Program-made: the position numbers and the translations under genes | Origin: Spirochaetales bacterium Spiro_12 | GTDB lineage: Bacteria; Spirochaetota; Spirochaetia; Treponematales; Rectinemataceae | DNA: 64,000 nucleotides | Direction of reading: 5' to 3' | Assembly: GCA_001603165.1 (NCBI GenBank) | Contig: LVBN01000065.1 | Coordinates: forward strand, 1 to 64,000 | The notes under the pieces: model-generated | Databases searched by the model: none | Told to the model about the DNA's origin: nothing | What the model saw: only the letters and a program-made list of their open reading frames with translations | Shown here: positions 25,522-33,858 of the stretch, one piece after another | How positions within the stretch are numbered: the first letter of the stretch is position 1 | Layout of the letters: each line of letters starts with the position of its first letter

Positions 25522-26660
25522 AACATCAAACCGTTAGGCTGCTGCAGGGTAATGAGGCCTGCGCGATGGCGGCCCTGGCAGCTGGAGTGGGGTTTTTCGC
25601 GGGATATCCTATAACGCCGGCGACGGAGATAGCCGAGTTGCTGGCCAAAGAACTGCCGAAACGGGGGGGGATTTTCATTCAGATGGAAGATGAGATCGCC
25701 AGCATGGCGGCGGTTATAGGGGCTTCGATAGGGGGCGTCAAGGCGCTTACCGCGACGAGCGGTCCTGGATTTACGTTAAAGCAGGAAAATTTAGGCTATG
25801 CCGCCATGGTTCAAGTACCCTGCGTCGTTGTCGACGTACAGCGCGGAGGCCCCAGCACGGGAATGCCGACGCTGCCATCACAGATGGACGTTATGCAGTC
25901 CCGCTGGGGAACCCACGGGGACCATCCCTGCGTTGTCCTCTGCCCGTCCACCGTCTACGAGTACTATATGCTCACCATCAAGGCGATAAACCTTTCCGAA
26001 CTATTGCGGACACCCGTCATTCTGCTCTCCGACGCGATCGTGGGGCATCTTAGGGAAAAAGTTCGTATTCCCGATATCTCCGAGCTGAAAATAGTCGATC
26101 GTAAAAGAGCGGCCCTGCCGGCTGAAAATTTCATGCCGTTCAAGCCGGACGAAGACGATGTGCCTCCTTTCATGCCTTACGGCATAGGGTATCGATATCA
26201 CATGACAAGCAACAATTATGACGAGGGAGGGTATCCGGCGACGAACGATCACGAGGTCGCCCGCCTTTTGCTTACGCGATTACACAATAAAATAGAAAGA
26301 CGACGCGGCGAGATCATAATGACCGAGGAAATAATGATGGACGACGCGGAAATAGCTCTGTTCGCCTACGGGTGCGTGGCGCGATCGGCTTATAGCGCGG
26401 TCGAGATGGCGCGCGAACGCGGCCTGAAAGTAGGCTTGATAAAAGCGCTTACCCTGTGGCCTTTCCCGAGGGAAGTCGTCGAGAAATATGGCGATAAAGT
26501 AAAAGCGTTCATCGTTGCCGAAATGAATATGGGGCAGCTTGTTGGAGAAGTTGAGCGATTTCTGAAAAATAAAAGCGCAGTCGTCAGGCAGGTCAATAGA
26601 TTTGACGGAAAAATGATAACGCCCGAGCAAATTCTCGACGCTGTAAAAGAGGTGCTGTAA
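25518..26660 (+). CDS. korA: 2-oxoacid:ferredoxin oxidoreductase, alpha subunit
   Basis: A 380-residue subunit with the KorA/VorB landmarks GNEACAMAALAAGVGFFAGYP near the N-terminus, the YPITPATEIAE motif, EDEIASMAAVIGASIGG and TSGPGFTLKQENLGYA. The C-terminal Rossmann-like domain starts around AEIALFAYGCVARSA. With KorB it forms the ThDP-binding catalytic core that decarboxylates a 2-oxoacid to its acyl-CoA. Its substrate cannot be told from these motifs; 2-oxoglutarate, branched-chain and other acids are all handled by close relatives. Confidence 0.94.
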   Translation: MKHQTVRLLQGNEACAMAALAAGVGFFAGYPITPATEIAELLAKELPKRGGIFIQMEDEIASMAAVIGASIGGVKALTATSGPGFTLKQENLGYAAMVQVPCVVVDVQRGGPSTGMPTLPSQMDVMQSRWGTHGDHPCVVLCPSTVYEYYMLTIKAINLSELLRTPVILLSDAIVGHLREKVRIPDISELKIVDRKRAALPAENFMPFKPDEDDVPPFMPYGIGYRYHMTSNNYDEGGYPATNDHEVARLLLTRLHNKIERRRGEIIMTEEIMMDDAEIALFAYGCVARSAYSAVEMARERGLKVGLIKALTLWPFPREVVEKYGDKVKAFIVAEMNMGQLVGEVERFLKNKSAVVRQVNRFDGKMITPEQILDAVKEVL

Positions 26661-27488
26661 ATGAGCGTGCATGCCCAAGATTATCTGAGAATGAAAAAAA
26701 TGCCCCATATCTGGTGCCCCGGCTGCGGCACGGGGATCGTCCTTGGGGCGATTCTGCGGGCGATAGCCTCGGCGGGATATGAGCGCGATGAGGTCATGGT
26801 CATCACCGGAATCGGCTGCTCGGCGCGGACTAACGCCATAATCGATTTCAATACTTTCCAAACGACGCACGGCCGGGCGCTCAGTTTCGCCACGGGGTTC
26901 AAGCTGGCCAGGCCCGAAATGAAAGTGATAGTCATAACCGGCGACGGCGACGGCTCGGGAATCGGCGGGAATCACTTGATCCAAACATGCCGCCGCAACA
27001 TCGATCTCACGATGATTTTGATAAACAACAGCATCTACGGTATGACCGGAGGGCAGTATTCGCCGCTTACGCCCGCCGGCAAATACGCCACCACCTCCCC
27101 CTACGGGATGATAGAGTCTTCTTTCGACGTCTGCAAACTCGTGGAGGGCGCAGGCGCGACCTATATCGCGCGGGCCACGGCATATCATGTGGTGCTGTTG
27201 GAACAATTGATCGCCAAAGGTCTTAAGCACACAGGTTTTTCCTTTATAGAAGCGATTTCCCAGTGTCCCATCGGTTTCGGGCGGCGCAACAACATGAAAA
27301 CCGCGACGGCGATGCTGCAATGGCAGAAAGACAACGCGGTGAACCTGAAAGCCGCGACGGCGATGAGCCCGGACAAGCTGGCGGGCAGGTTTCTCATCGG
27401 GGAATTCGTCGATAAAAAGGCTCCCGAATTGGTGGAGTCTTACGGCGCGCTGATCAAGACCGCGCAGAAGCGAGGGGCGCAGCAATGA
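26661..27488 (+). CDS. korB: 2-oxoacid:ferredoxin oxidoreductase, beta (ThDP) subunit
   Basis: A 275-residue subunit with WCPGCGTGIVLGAI (14-27 region) and the ThDP/Mg2+ signature GDGDGSGIGGNHLIQTC followed by NNSIYGMTGGQYSP. The ATG immediately follows the korA stop. It overlaps korC by 4 nt, which supports a fixed subunit ratio. Confidence 0.94.
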   Translation: MSVHAQDYLRMKKMPHIWCPGCGTGIVLGAILRAIASAGYERDEVMVITGIGCSARTNAIIDFNTFQTTHGRALSFATGFKLARPEMKVIVITGDGDGSGIGGNHLIQTCRRNIDLTMILINNSIYGMTGGQYSPLTPAGKYATTSPYGMIESSFDVCKLVEGAGATYIARATAYHVVLLEQLIAKGLKHTGFSFIEAISQCPIGFGRRNNMKTATAMLQWQKDNAVNLKAATAMSPDKLAGRFLIGEFVDKKAPELVESYGALIKTAQKRGAQQ

Positions 27489-28039
27489 AAAGAAGCGAGA
27501 TAATCATAAGCGGTTCCGGCGGACAGGGCGTCGTTCTTGGAGGAATAATCCTGGCCGAAGCCGCGGCTATCTACGACGATTTGAACGCGACGCACAACCA
27601 ATCCTACGGGCCGGAAGCCCGCGGCGGGGCAAGTAAATCGGAAGTGATAATCAGCGACAAAACTATTCATTTCCCTGAAATTGAGCATCCCGACATTCTT
27701 GTGGCCTTAACCCAGGAAGCCGCCCGAAAATACGGCGGGGCTGTGAAATCCCGGGGAATCATGATCGTGGACGCCGGGGTCGAAATAGACGAGGCCTTGG
27801 GAAGTTCGATACGCGTATACCGCCTGCCTATAGCGAAAACGGCGACCGAAGTGGTCGGAAAAGAAATGACGATAAATATGGTCACATTGGGCGCCTTGGT
27901 CGCTATCACCGGGATAGTGAGCGAACAAGCCTTGGAAAAGGCGGCGCTGGCCCGGGTCCCCGAGGGTACGGAAGAGCTCAACAAAAAGGCGCTGGCGGAG
28001 GGGTCCACGCTGGCGGGGTCTCATAAGCACAGGGCTTAA
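27485..28039 (+). CDS. korC: 2-oxoacid:ferredoxin oxidoreductase, gamma subunit
   Basis: A 184-residue subunit that starts with the signature SGSGGQGVVLGGIILAEAA and contains SYGPEARGGASKSEVIIS, both typical of the CoA-binding gamma subunit. It completes the four-subunit enzyme. The AbfD-like gene starts only 17 nt downstream, after AAGCGGAGGG, so the two are surely co-transcribed. Confidence 0.94.
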   Translation: MKRSEIIISGSGGQGVVLGGIILAEAAAIYDDLNATHNQSYGPEARGGASKSEVIISDKTIHFPEIEHPDILVALTQEAARKYGGAVKSRGIMIVDAGVEIDEALGSSIRVYRLPIAKTATEVVGKEMTINMVTLGALVAITGIVSEQALEKAALARVPEGTEELNKKALAEGSTLAGSHKHRA

Positions 28040-28056
28040 AACAAGCGGAGGGAAAT

Positions 28057-29493
28057 ATGGCTATCAAAACAAAGGCGGAATACATCGAATCGCTGAGAAA
28101 ACTACAGCCGGTCGTATATATGTTCGGCGAGAGGATCGACAATTTCGTTGACAACCCAAGAATCAGAGCCGGCATAGAAGCCACCGGCGAAACCTACGCG
28201 TTGGCCGAATCTTTCGAACATCGCGACGCGATAACGACCAATAGCCCTCTGATAGGGGAAAAGATCAATCGTTTCACCCTTCCTCCCGCCTCGATCGAGG
28301 ATCTCGTCGCGCGGGTGAAAAACAATCGACTGCTCGGCGGCCGGGTGGGGACCTGCTATCAACGATGCACGGGAATGGACTGTCTCAGCGCGCTGGCGAT
28401 AGTGACCTACGATATCGACCGGAAATACGGAACGACATACAACGCCAGGTTCTTGGAATTTCTCAAGTACGTACAGAAAAACGACCTGACCTGCAACGCC
28501 GGCGTGACCGACGTAAAGGGCGACCGCTCCCTGAATCCCGCCGAACAGGCGGATAAGGACTTGTATCTGAGGGTCGTGGAGGAACGCAAGGACGGAATCG
28601 TCGTCCGCGGAGCGAAAGCCCACCAGACAGGTTCGCTTTCATCGCACGAAATCATTGTCCTGCCGACGCGCGCTCTGCGAAAGGAAGATAAGGAATACGC
28701 GGTCGCCTTCGCCCTGCCGATCGACACGCCGGGGATCATTCATGTGGTGGGAAGGTCCTCTTTGGATATGCGGGAGCTTCAGGGCTGCGACACCGGAAAT
28801 ACCAGATATTCGAAGTACTGTCCCACGGTCATTTTTGACAACGTGTTCGTCCCTTGGGACAGGGTGTTCCTGTACGGCGAAACGGAGTTTGCCGGCGACT
28901 TGGTTATGCGGTTTTCCTCGTTTCACCGGCAGAGCCACGGCGGCTGCAAGGCGGGGAAAATAGATTGCATGATCGGAGCGGCGTTGAACATGATGGACTA
29001 CAACGGTACGACCAAGGCGGGCCATCTGCGGGGAAAGGTCATCGACATGATTCATCGTTCCGAAACCTTATACGGCTGCAGTCTCGCCGCGTCCTATGAA
29101 GGCAAAAAAGAACCGTCGGGGACGTATTTTGTCGATCCTGTTTTGGTCAACGCCTCCAAACTGCACGAAGGCAAGGAGATGGCCGAAGTGAGCAGGCTCC
29201 TCATGGATATCGCCGGCGGCTTTGTCAGCGATTTGCCCTCCGATAAAGATTTTGAAAACCCCACGATAGGTCCTTTGCTGAAAAAGTATCTGAAAGGAAC
29301 GGCCGACACCCCGGTGGAAGACAGGGTGAAGATGCTTCGACTGGTGGAGAAAATCACCCTTGAAAGCGCGGACAGCGTGTCGGACATACACGGAGGCGGA
29401 TCTCCCGAAGCCCATCGGATAACCATAATGCGCGAGTCGAAGGTTGGCGACAAGAAGGCTTTGAGCAAAAGGCTGGCCGGAATAGAAGAATGA
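28057..29493 (+). CDS. abfD: 4-hydroxybutyryl-CoA dehydratase-type [4Fe-4S]/flavin enzyme
   Basis: A 478-residue member of the HpaB/AbfD family. The clostridial AbfD cluster ligands are C99, C103, H292 and C299; here C100 and C104 (GTCYQRCTGMD) and H290 and C297 (FHRQSHGGCKAGK) have identical spacings within each pair, 4 and 7. This separates it from the flavin-only 4-hydroxyphenylacetate hydroxylases. The enzyme dehydrates 4-hydroxybutyryl-CoA to crotonyl-CoA by a ketyl-radical mechanism and is oxygen-sensitive. The thiolase, HADH and crotonase genes that follow fit this reaction. A related 4-hydroxyacyl-CoA substrate remains possible. Confidence 0.88.
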   Translation: MAIKTKAEYIESLRKLQPVVYMFGERIDNFVDNPRIRAGIEATGETYALAESFEHRDAITTNSPLIGEKINRFTLPPASIEDLVARVKNNRLLGGRVGTCYQRCTGMDCLSALAIVTYDIDRKYGTTYNARFLEFLKYVQKNDLTCNAGVTDVKGDRSLNPAEQADKDLYLRVVEERKDGIVVRGAKAHQTGSLSSHEIIVLPTRALRKEDKEYAVAFALPIDTPGIIHVVGRSSLDMRELQGCDTGNTRYSKYCPTVIFDNVFVPWDRVFLYGETEFAGDLVMRFSSFHRQSHGGCKAGKIDCMIGAALNMMDYNGTTKAGHLRGKVIDMIHRSETLYGCSLAASYEGKKEPSGTYFVDPVLVNASKLHEGKEMAEVSRLLMDIAGGFVSDLPSDKDFENPTIGPLLKKYLKGTADTPVEDRVKMLRLVEKITLESADSVSDIHGGGSPEAHRITIMRESKVGDKKALSKRLAGIEE

Positions 29494-29521
29494 TGCCTTA
29501 GGCGATTGAAGGAGACGGTTC

Positions 29522-30703
29522 ATGAACAAAGTGGTGATAGCAAGCGCCGTCAGAACGGCGGGCGGCGGTTTCGGGGGCAGCTTTAAAAATCTCACGGCGG
29601 TGGACCTCGGCGCAGCGGTTATCAAAGAATCGCTGCGGAGGGCGGGCCTGGCTCCCGAAGCGGTGGGGCAGGTTATTTTCGGCAACGGATGGCAGGCCGG
29701 GGTCGGCCCGAACCCGGCGCGGCTCTGTACGGTAAGAAGTGGTCTTCCGGTCAGCTGCCCGGCGTTTACCGTGAATATCCGCTGCGCCTCGAGCCTGCGC
29801 GCCATAGAGCTGGGAGCCCTGAGCATCGCCGCCGGAGAGGAGGAGATTGTCATAGCGGGCGGAACCGAATCGAGCACCAATGTGCCGTACATAATACCCG
29901 GTTTGCGATGGGGGCAGCGGATGGGAGACGGGGCGGCCTACGACGTGCTGCACCGCGACGGGTTTATGTGTTCGCTGGCCGGGATGCTGATGGGAAACAC
30001 GGCGGAACTTCTTGTGGAAAAGTACGGCATATCGCGCAAAGAACAGGACGAATTTTCGGCCGAGAGCCACATAAAAGCCCTAAGGGCGATGGAAGAAGGG
30101 AGCTTCGACGAAGAGGTTTTGGCGCTGGAAGTCAGGGACAGGAAAACCACCAATTGGGTTAAGAACGAAGAAATTCCGCGGAAAGACATTTCCCTGGAAA
30201 AACTCGGGAATCTGCCGCCGGTATTTCTCGGCAACGGCACGATCACGGCTGGAAACAGCTGCGCGTTGTGCGATGCAGCTTCTGCCCTGGTTCTGATGTC
30301 GGAAAGAAGGGCCAAGGAATTGGGAGTTAAGCCATTGGCCGAGATACGGTCTTACTCTTACGTGGCGCTCGACCCAAAGCTCATGGGGCTGGGGCCGACG
30401 CTGGCCATTCCCGCGGCGCTGAAAAAAGCAGGATTAGAGTTGGGCGATATTGATCTTATAGAGCTGAACGAGGCTTTCGCAGCCCAGGTTATCGCCTGCG
30501 ACAGGGAGCTTAAAATGGACATGGGCAAGCTCAACGTGAACGGCGGCGCCATAGCTCTCGGACATCCTGTGGGAGCGACGGGCGCTAAGATATTGACGAC
30601 GCTCCTGTATGCCTTGAAGAAAAGAGACAAAAATTTGGGCCTGGTGAGCCTCTGCATAGGAGGAGGCCAGGGCGTCGCGCTCATCGTGGAACGGGTTAAT
30701 TGA
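29522..30703 (+). CDS. Thiolase (acetyl-CoA C-acetyltransferase type)
   Basis: A 393-residue thiolase of standard length with the acyl-binding C88 (NIRCASSLRA), the H348 in ALGHPVGATGAK and C378 in CIGGGQG. It would cleave acetoacetyl-CoA (or a related 3-oxoacyl-CoA) to acetyl-CoA. It follows the AbfD-like gene by 28 nt with a GAAGGAGACGG site. Confidence 0.94.
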   Translation: MNKVVIASAVRTAGGGFGGSFKNLTAVDLGAAVIKESLRRAGLAPEAVGQVIFGNGWQAGVGPNPARLCTVRSGLPVSCPAFTVNIRCASSLRAIELGALSIAAGEEEIVIAGGTESSTNVPYIIPGLRWGQRMGDGAAYDVLHRDGFMCSLAGMLMGNTAELLVEKYGISRKEQDEFSAESHIKALRAMEEGSFDEEVLALEVRDRKTTNWVKNEEIPRKDISLEKLGNLPPVFLGNGTITAGNSCALCDAASALVLMSERRAKELGVKPLAEIRSYSYVALDPKLMGLGPTLAIPAALKKAGLELGDIDLIELNEAFAAQVIACDRELKMDMGKLNVNGGAIALGHPVGATGAKILTTLLYALKKRDKNLGLVSLCIGGGQGVALIVERVN

Positions 30704-30724
30704 CGCGAAAGGGAGGGGGAGAAG

Positions 30725-31609
30725 ATGAAAACCGTATTTGTGATAGGATCAGGCACGATGGGCAGGGGAATAGCCCAGGTGGCGGCGCAGGCGAAGTACG
30801 AAGTATATCTGTCGGATATACAACTCGATATTGTCAAGAGAAACATGGATATTGTGGAGGCCGGGCTCCAGCGACAGATAGAAAAAGGAAAAATAACCAA
30901 AGGCGAGGTCGGAGACATCCTCGGACGAATCCAGATGGTCCAGAATTTGGAGAACCTGGAAAAAGCCGATTATGTGATCGAAGCGGTGCTGGAGGATGTG
31001 GCGCTGAAGCGGGAAATATTCAAGGAAGCGGACAGAAAGGCGAAACCGGAAGCCATTCTCGCTTCCAATACGACATCCTGTTCTATTACGGAAATCGCTT
31101 CCGCCGTCGCGGCTCCCGAACGCGTGATAGGCATGCATTTCTTCAATCCTCCAGTCGTGATGCAGCTCGTTGAGCTTATGCCGGGCATCCTCTCTTCCCG
31201 AAGGACGGTGGAAAAGGCCAAAGAGTTCGTCGTCAGCTTGGGCAAAGAAACGGTGACGACGAAAAAAGAAGGCCCGGCGGGCGTGACCAGCCGGATATTG
31301 GCCGGACTGCTCAACGAGGCGATATGGGTGTTGCAGGAGGGAATAGCCTCCGTCGAAGCGATCGATCGGGCCATGGTATTGGGGTGTAATCATAAGATGG
31401 GGCCCTTCGCGTTGATTGATTTGATCGGAGTCGATATTCATTTCGCAAAAACGCAGATGTTGTACAAAAAAACCGGCGACGCTCGATACCGACCCTGCTA
31501 CCTGCTTGAGCAAATGATGGCGGCGGGCCTTCTCGGCAAAAAGTCCGGGCGGGGCTTTTACGATTATTCGAAAGACCCTGTCGTTCCCACGGCATTTTTC
31601 GATAAATAG
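30725..31609 (+). CDS. 3-hydroxyacyl-CoA (3-hydroxybutyryl-CoA) dehydrogenase
   Basis: A 294-residue single-domain dehydrogenase. NAD-binding motif VIGSGTMGRGIAQVAA (6-21), catalytic H138 (GMHFFNPPVVM) and partner E150 are in place, with the C-terminal dimerisation domain ending LGKKSGRGFYDYS. It oxidises 3-hydroxyacyl-CoA to 3-oxoacyl-CoA for the thiolase. A GGGAGGGGG site precedes the ATG. Confidence 0.94.
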   Translation: MKTVFVIGSGTMGRGIAQVAAQAKYEVYLSDIQLDIVKRNMDIVEAGLQRQIEKGKITKGEVGDILGRIQMVQNLENLEKADYVIEAVLEDVALKREIFKEADRKAKPEAILASNTTSCSITEIASAVAAPERVIGMHFFNPPVVMQLVELMPGILSSRRTVEKAKEFVVSLGKETVTTKKEGPAGVTSRILAGLLNEAIWVLQEGIASVEAIDRAMVLGCNHKMGPFALIDLIGVDIHFAKTQMLYKKTGDARYRPCYLLEQMMAAGLLGKKSGRGFYDYSKDPVVPTAFFDK

Positions 31610-31636
31610 CCTGAAAACTTGGGAAGGCGGTACGCT

Positions 31637-32416
31637 GTGAAAACCACATATGTTGTTTACGAAAAAAAAGACTCCATCGGGCGGCTGACTATCCAACATC
31701 CTCCCATGAACACGCTCTGCGACGAAATGGTGAGCGAACTCGATCGCCTGCTTTCCACGATGGAAAACGACGGCGATCTGAAAGCGCTGGTAATCACGGG
31801 AGCGGGGGATAGGGCTTTTATGGCAGGCGCCGATATCGGAGAGCTGAAACAGAGGAACTTTAAACTAGGGCGCAGTCAGACAAAACGACGACAAGATGTG
31901 TACAACAGAATTTCGCATCTTCAGGTTCCCACGGTGGCCGCCGTCAACGGCTACGCCCTGGGGGCAGGCTTGGAGCTGGCCCTGTGCTGCAGCATAAGGG
32001 TCGCCTCGGAAAAAGCGAAGTTCGGGGCGCCGGAAATCAACTTGGGAATCATCCCCGGAGACGGCGCCACACAACGTCTGCCAAGAATAGTCGGATTGGG
32101 CAGGGCCATGCATTTGGTGCTTACCGCCGAGATAATAAACGCCGCCGATGCCTTGCAATACGGCCTTGTCACAAAGGTGTTTCCCTCCGGCGATTTGGAG
32201 GCGGAATCGCAAAACCTGGCCAAGACTTTGGCGAAAAGGGCGCCGCTCGCCTTAATGTACGCAAAAGATGCGTTGAACAACGCTTTCGATATGTCGCTTT
32301 CGGCGGGATTGACGATGGAGTCCTATCTCCATGCCTTGGCCTGCGCGAGCGGCGATAAAAACGAAGGAGTTGCGGCTTTCCTGGAAAAACGAGAGCCGGT
32401 ATTTCGAGGGGAATAA
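31637..32416 (+). CDS. Enoyl-CoA hydratase (crotonase)
   Basis: A 259-residue crotonase. Both catalytic glutamates are present: E113 in GAGLELAL and E133 in GAPEINLGIIPGDG; the oxyanion segment is FMAGADIGEL (61-70). It would hydrate crotonyl-CoA to 3-hydroxybutyryl-CoA, linking the dehydratase to the dehydrogenase. The start is GTG at 31637, nine nt after GGAAGG; ORF extension to a TTG at 31619 is less likely. Confidence 0.92.
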   Translation: MKTTYVVYEKKDSIGRLTIQHPPMNTLCDEMVSELDRLLSTMENDGDLKALVITGAGDRAFMAGADIGELKQRNFKLGRSQTKRRQDVYNRISHLQVPTVAAVNGYALGAGLELALCCSIRVASEKAKFGAPEINLGIIPGDGATQRLPRIVGLGRAMHLVLTAEIINAADALQYGLVTKVFPSGDLEAESQNLAKTLAKRAPLALMYAKDALNNAFDMSLSAGLTMESYLHALACASGDKNEGVAAFLEKREPVFRGE

Positions 32417-32476
32417 AATCCGCCGAGGGATGCGCGGGATACGCACGTTTTAAAGGTCAAAAAATGCGGAGGAAGT

Positions 32477-33751
32477 ATGTTTGAATGGAATGGCAAAACG
32501 CAGGCCGGGTTGCCGAGGATCATTTCGGTAAGGCAGGCGTTCAATACATCCTGCACAAACATTGAAACAACAATTCGCTCGGAATTGAACAAACCAGCGA
32601 TAAAAAAACATCTGCACCCCGGCCTCAATGCCGCCCTCGCTGTCGGCAGCCGCGGCATCGGAAGAATCGACGCGATTGTCCGATCCGTCGCTGAAGAACT
32701 CAAAAGCCAGGGGCTCAATGTATTTATCGTTCCCTCGATGGGAAGTCACGGCGGCGCGACGGCGGAAGGCCAGGCCGCCTATTTGGCGGGCTACAATATA
32801 ACCGAAGAGACGATGGGCGTTCCCATTCGATCTTCGATGGAAGTCGTCGAACTCGGCGAGGTCGAAAAGGGAGTGCCGATTTATTTCGACAAACTCGCCT
32901 TTGAAAAGGCCGATTTGATAATTCCCATCAACCGGGTCAAATGCCACACAGCTTTTAGAGGGACCGTGGAAAGCGGATTATACAAGATGCTGGCGATTGG
33001 CATGGGCAACCATATCGGCGCCTCGGCTATCCATAGCTTGGGTTTCGCCCGTTTCAGGGAACTAATCCCCAAGGCGGGGGAATTTATTCTGGAGCGCGTA
33101 TCTTCCGTAAAATTTGGGGTGGCTGTCGTCGAAAACGCCGAAGACTTGCCGTATTTGATCGAGGCGGTCCCCTCCGCCGAATTCAAAACCCGCGAGCCGG
33201 AGCTTTTGAAACTATCCTGGTCCCTCATGCCTCGCTTGGATTTTAAAAAGATAGATCTTCTCGTCGTCGGGGAATTAGGCAAAAATATTTCCGGCGCCGG
33301 CCTCGATCCAAACGTGACGGGGCGGTTTTGGATGACCCACATGGAAGACGGCCCTTTGCTGTGCGAAAGGATCGTCCTGCTCGACCTGACTATGGAATCC
33401 CACGGGAACGCCATGGGAGTGGGAATGGCGGATGCGATAACCAGAAAGCTGCTGGACAAGATTGATTTCCACGCTACCTACACGAACGCGATAACAGCGG
33501 GCAGGATCGAAAAGGCACGCATCCCCATGGTGATGAAAGACGATCGCGACGCCATAAAAATAGCGTTGCAGGCGATAGGGCTGGCGCCGGGACAAAAACC
33601 CCGGGTAGTCATCATAAAAAATACCCTGGAGCTGGAGCACATCTACGTATCCGAAGGATTGGCCGAAGAAGCTCGCATGCACAACAGCTTGGAAATAATG
33701 GGCGATCCGCAAGACATGGTTTTCGACGAGGCGGGGAACCTGATTTTATAA
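32477..33751 (+). CDS. LarA-like (DUF2088) nickel-pincer racemase-family protein
   Basis: A 424-residue protein of the lactate-racemase LarA N-terminal-domain family. Candidate active-site residues are H91 (SMGSHGGAT), H157 (RVKCHTAF), K170 (GLYKMLAIG) and H186 (SAIHSLG). In Lactobacillus LarA they would be H108, H174, K184 and H200, and the 66-residue and 16-residue spacings are the same, but the K is three residues further from the second H. Such enzymes racemise or epimerise 2-hydroxyacids using a Ni pincer nucleotide. No LarB, LarC or LarE gene lies in the window. Ribosome site GCGGAGGAAG. Confidence 0.78.
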   Translation: MFEWNGKTQAGLPRIISVRQAFNTSCTNIETTIRSELNKPAIKKHLHPGLNAALAVGSRGIGRIDAIVRSVAEELKSQGLNVFIVPSMGSHGGATAEGQAAYLAGYNITEETMGVPIRSSMEVVELGEVEKGVPIYFDKLAFEKADLIIPINRVKCHTAFRGTVESGLYKMLAIGMGNHIGASAIHSLGFARFRELIPKAGEFILERVSSVKFGVAVVENAEDLPYLIEAVPSAEFKTREPELLKLSWSLMPRLDFKKIDLLVVGELGKNISGAGLDPNVTGRFWMTHMEDGPLLCERIVLLDLTMESHGNAMGVGMADAITRKLLDKIDFHATYTNAITAGRIEKARIPMVMKDDRDAIKIALQAIGLAPGQKPRVVIIKNTLELEHIYVSEGLAEEARMHNSLEIMGDPQDMVFDEAGNLIL

Positions 33752-33758
33752 ATCCTTT

Positions 33759-33776
33759 TCGACTCCAGTCGATTTT
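33759..33776 (+). terminator. Possible terminator after the LarA-like gene
   Basis: TCGAC (33759-33763) pairs with GTCGA (33768-33772) around the loop TCCA, followed by TTTT. The stem is short. It lies in the convergent gap 33752-33858, where a second small hairpin CGCCC-GTTTT-GGGCG (33798-33812) is visible. Confidence 0.35.
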
Positions 33777-33858
33777 CAGCCCGGCTTTCAAAACGTTCGC
33801 CCGTTTTGGGCGTTATGAAGTGATAATTCTTGCTGGAAAACACCCAATCGCAATGCCC

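Noticed and set aside
28057-29493. 4-hydroxyphenylacetate 3-monooxygenase assignment
   Set aside because: Same superfamily, but all four cluster ligands of AbfD are present and the neighbours are crotonyl-CoA pathway enzymes, not aromatic ring-cleavage enzymes.
25321-32416. Full dicarboxylate/4-hydroxybutyrate autotrophic cycle
   Set aside because: Only the second half (4-hydroxybutyryl-CoA to acetyl-CoA) plus a Kor enzyme is present; succinyl-CoA reductase, PEP carboxylase and 4-hydroxybutyrate CoA ligase are absent from the window.
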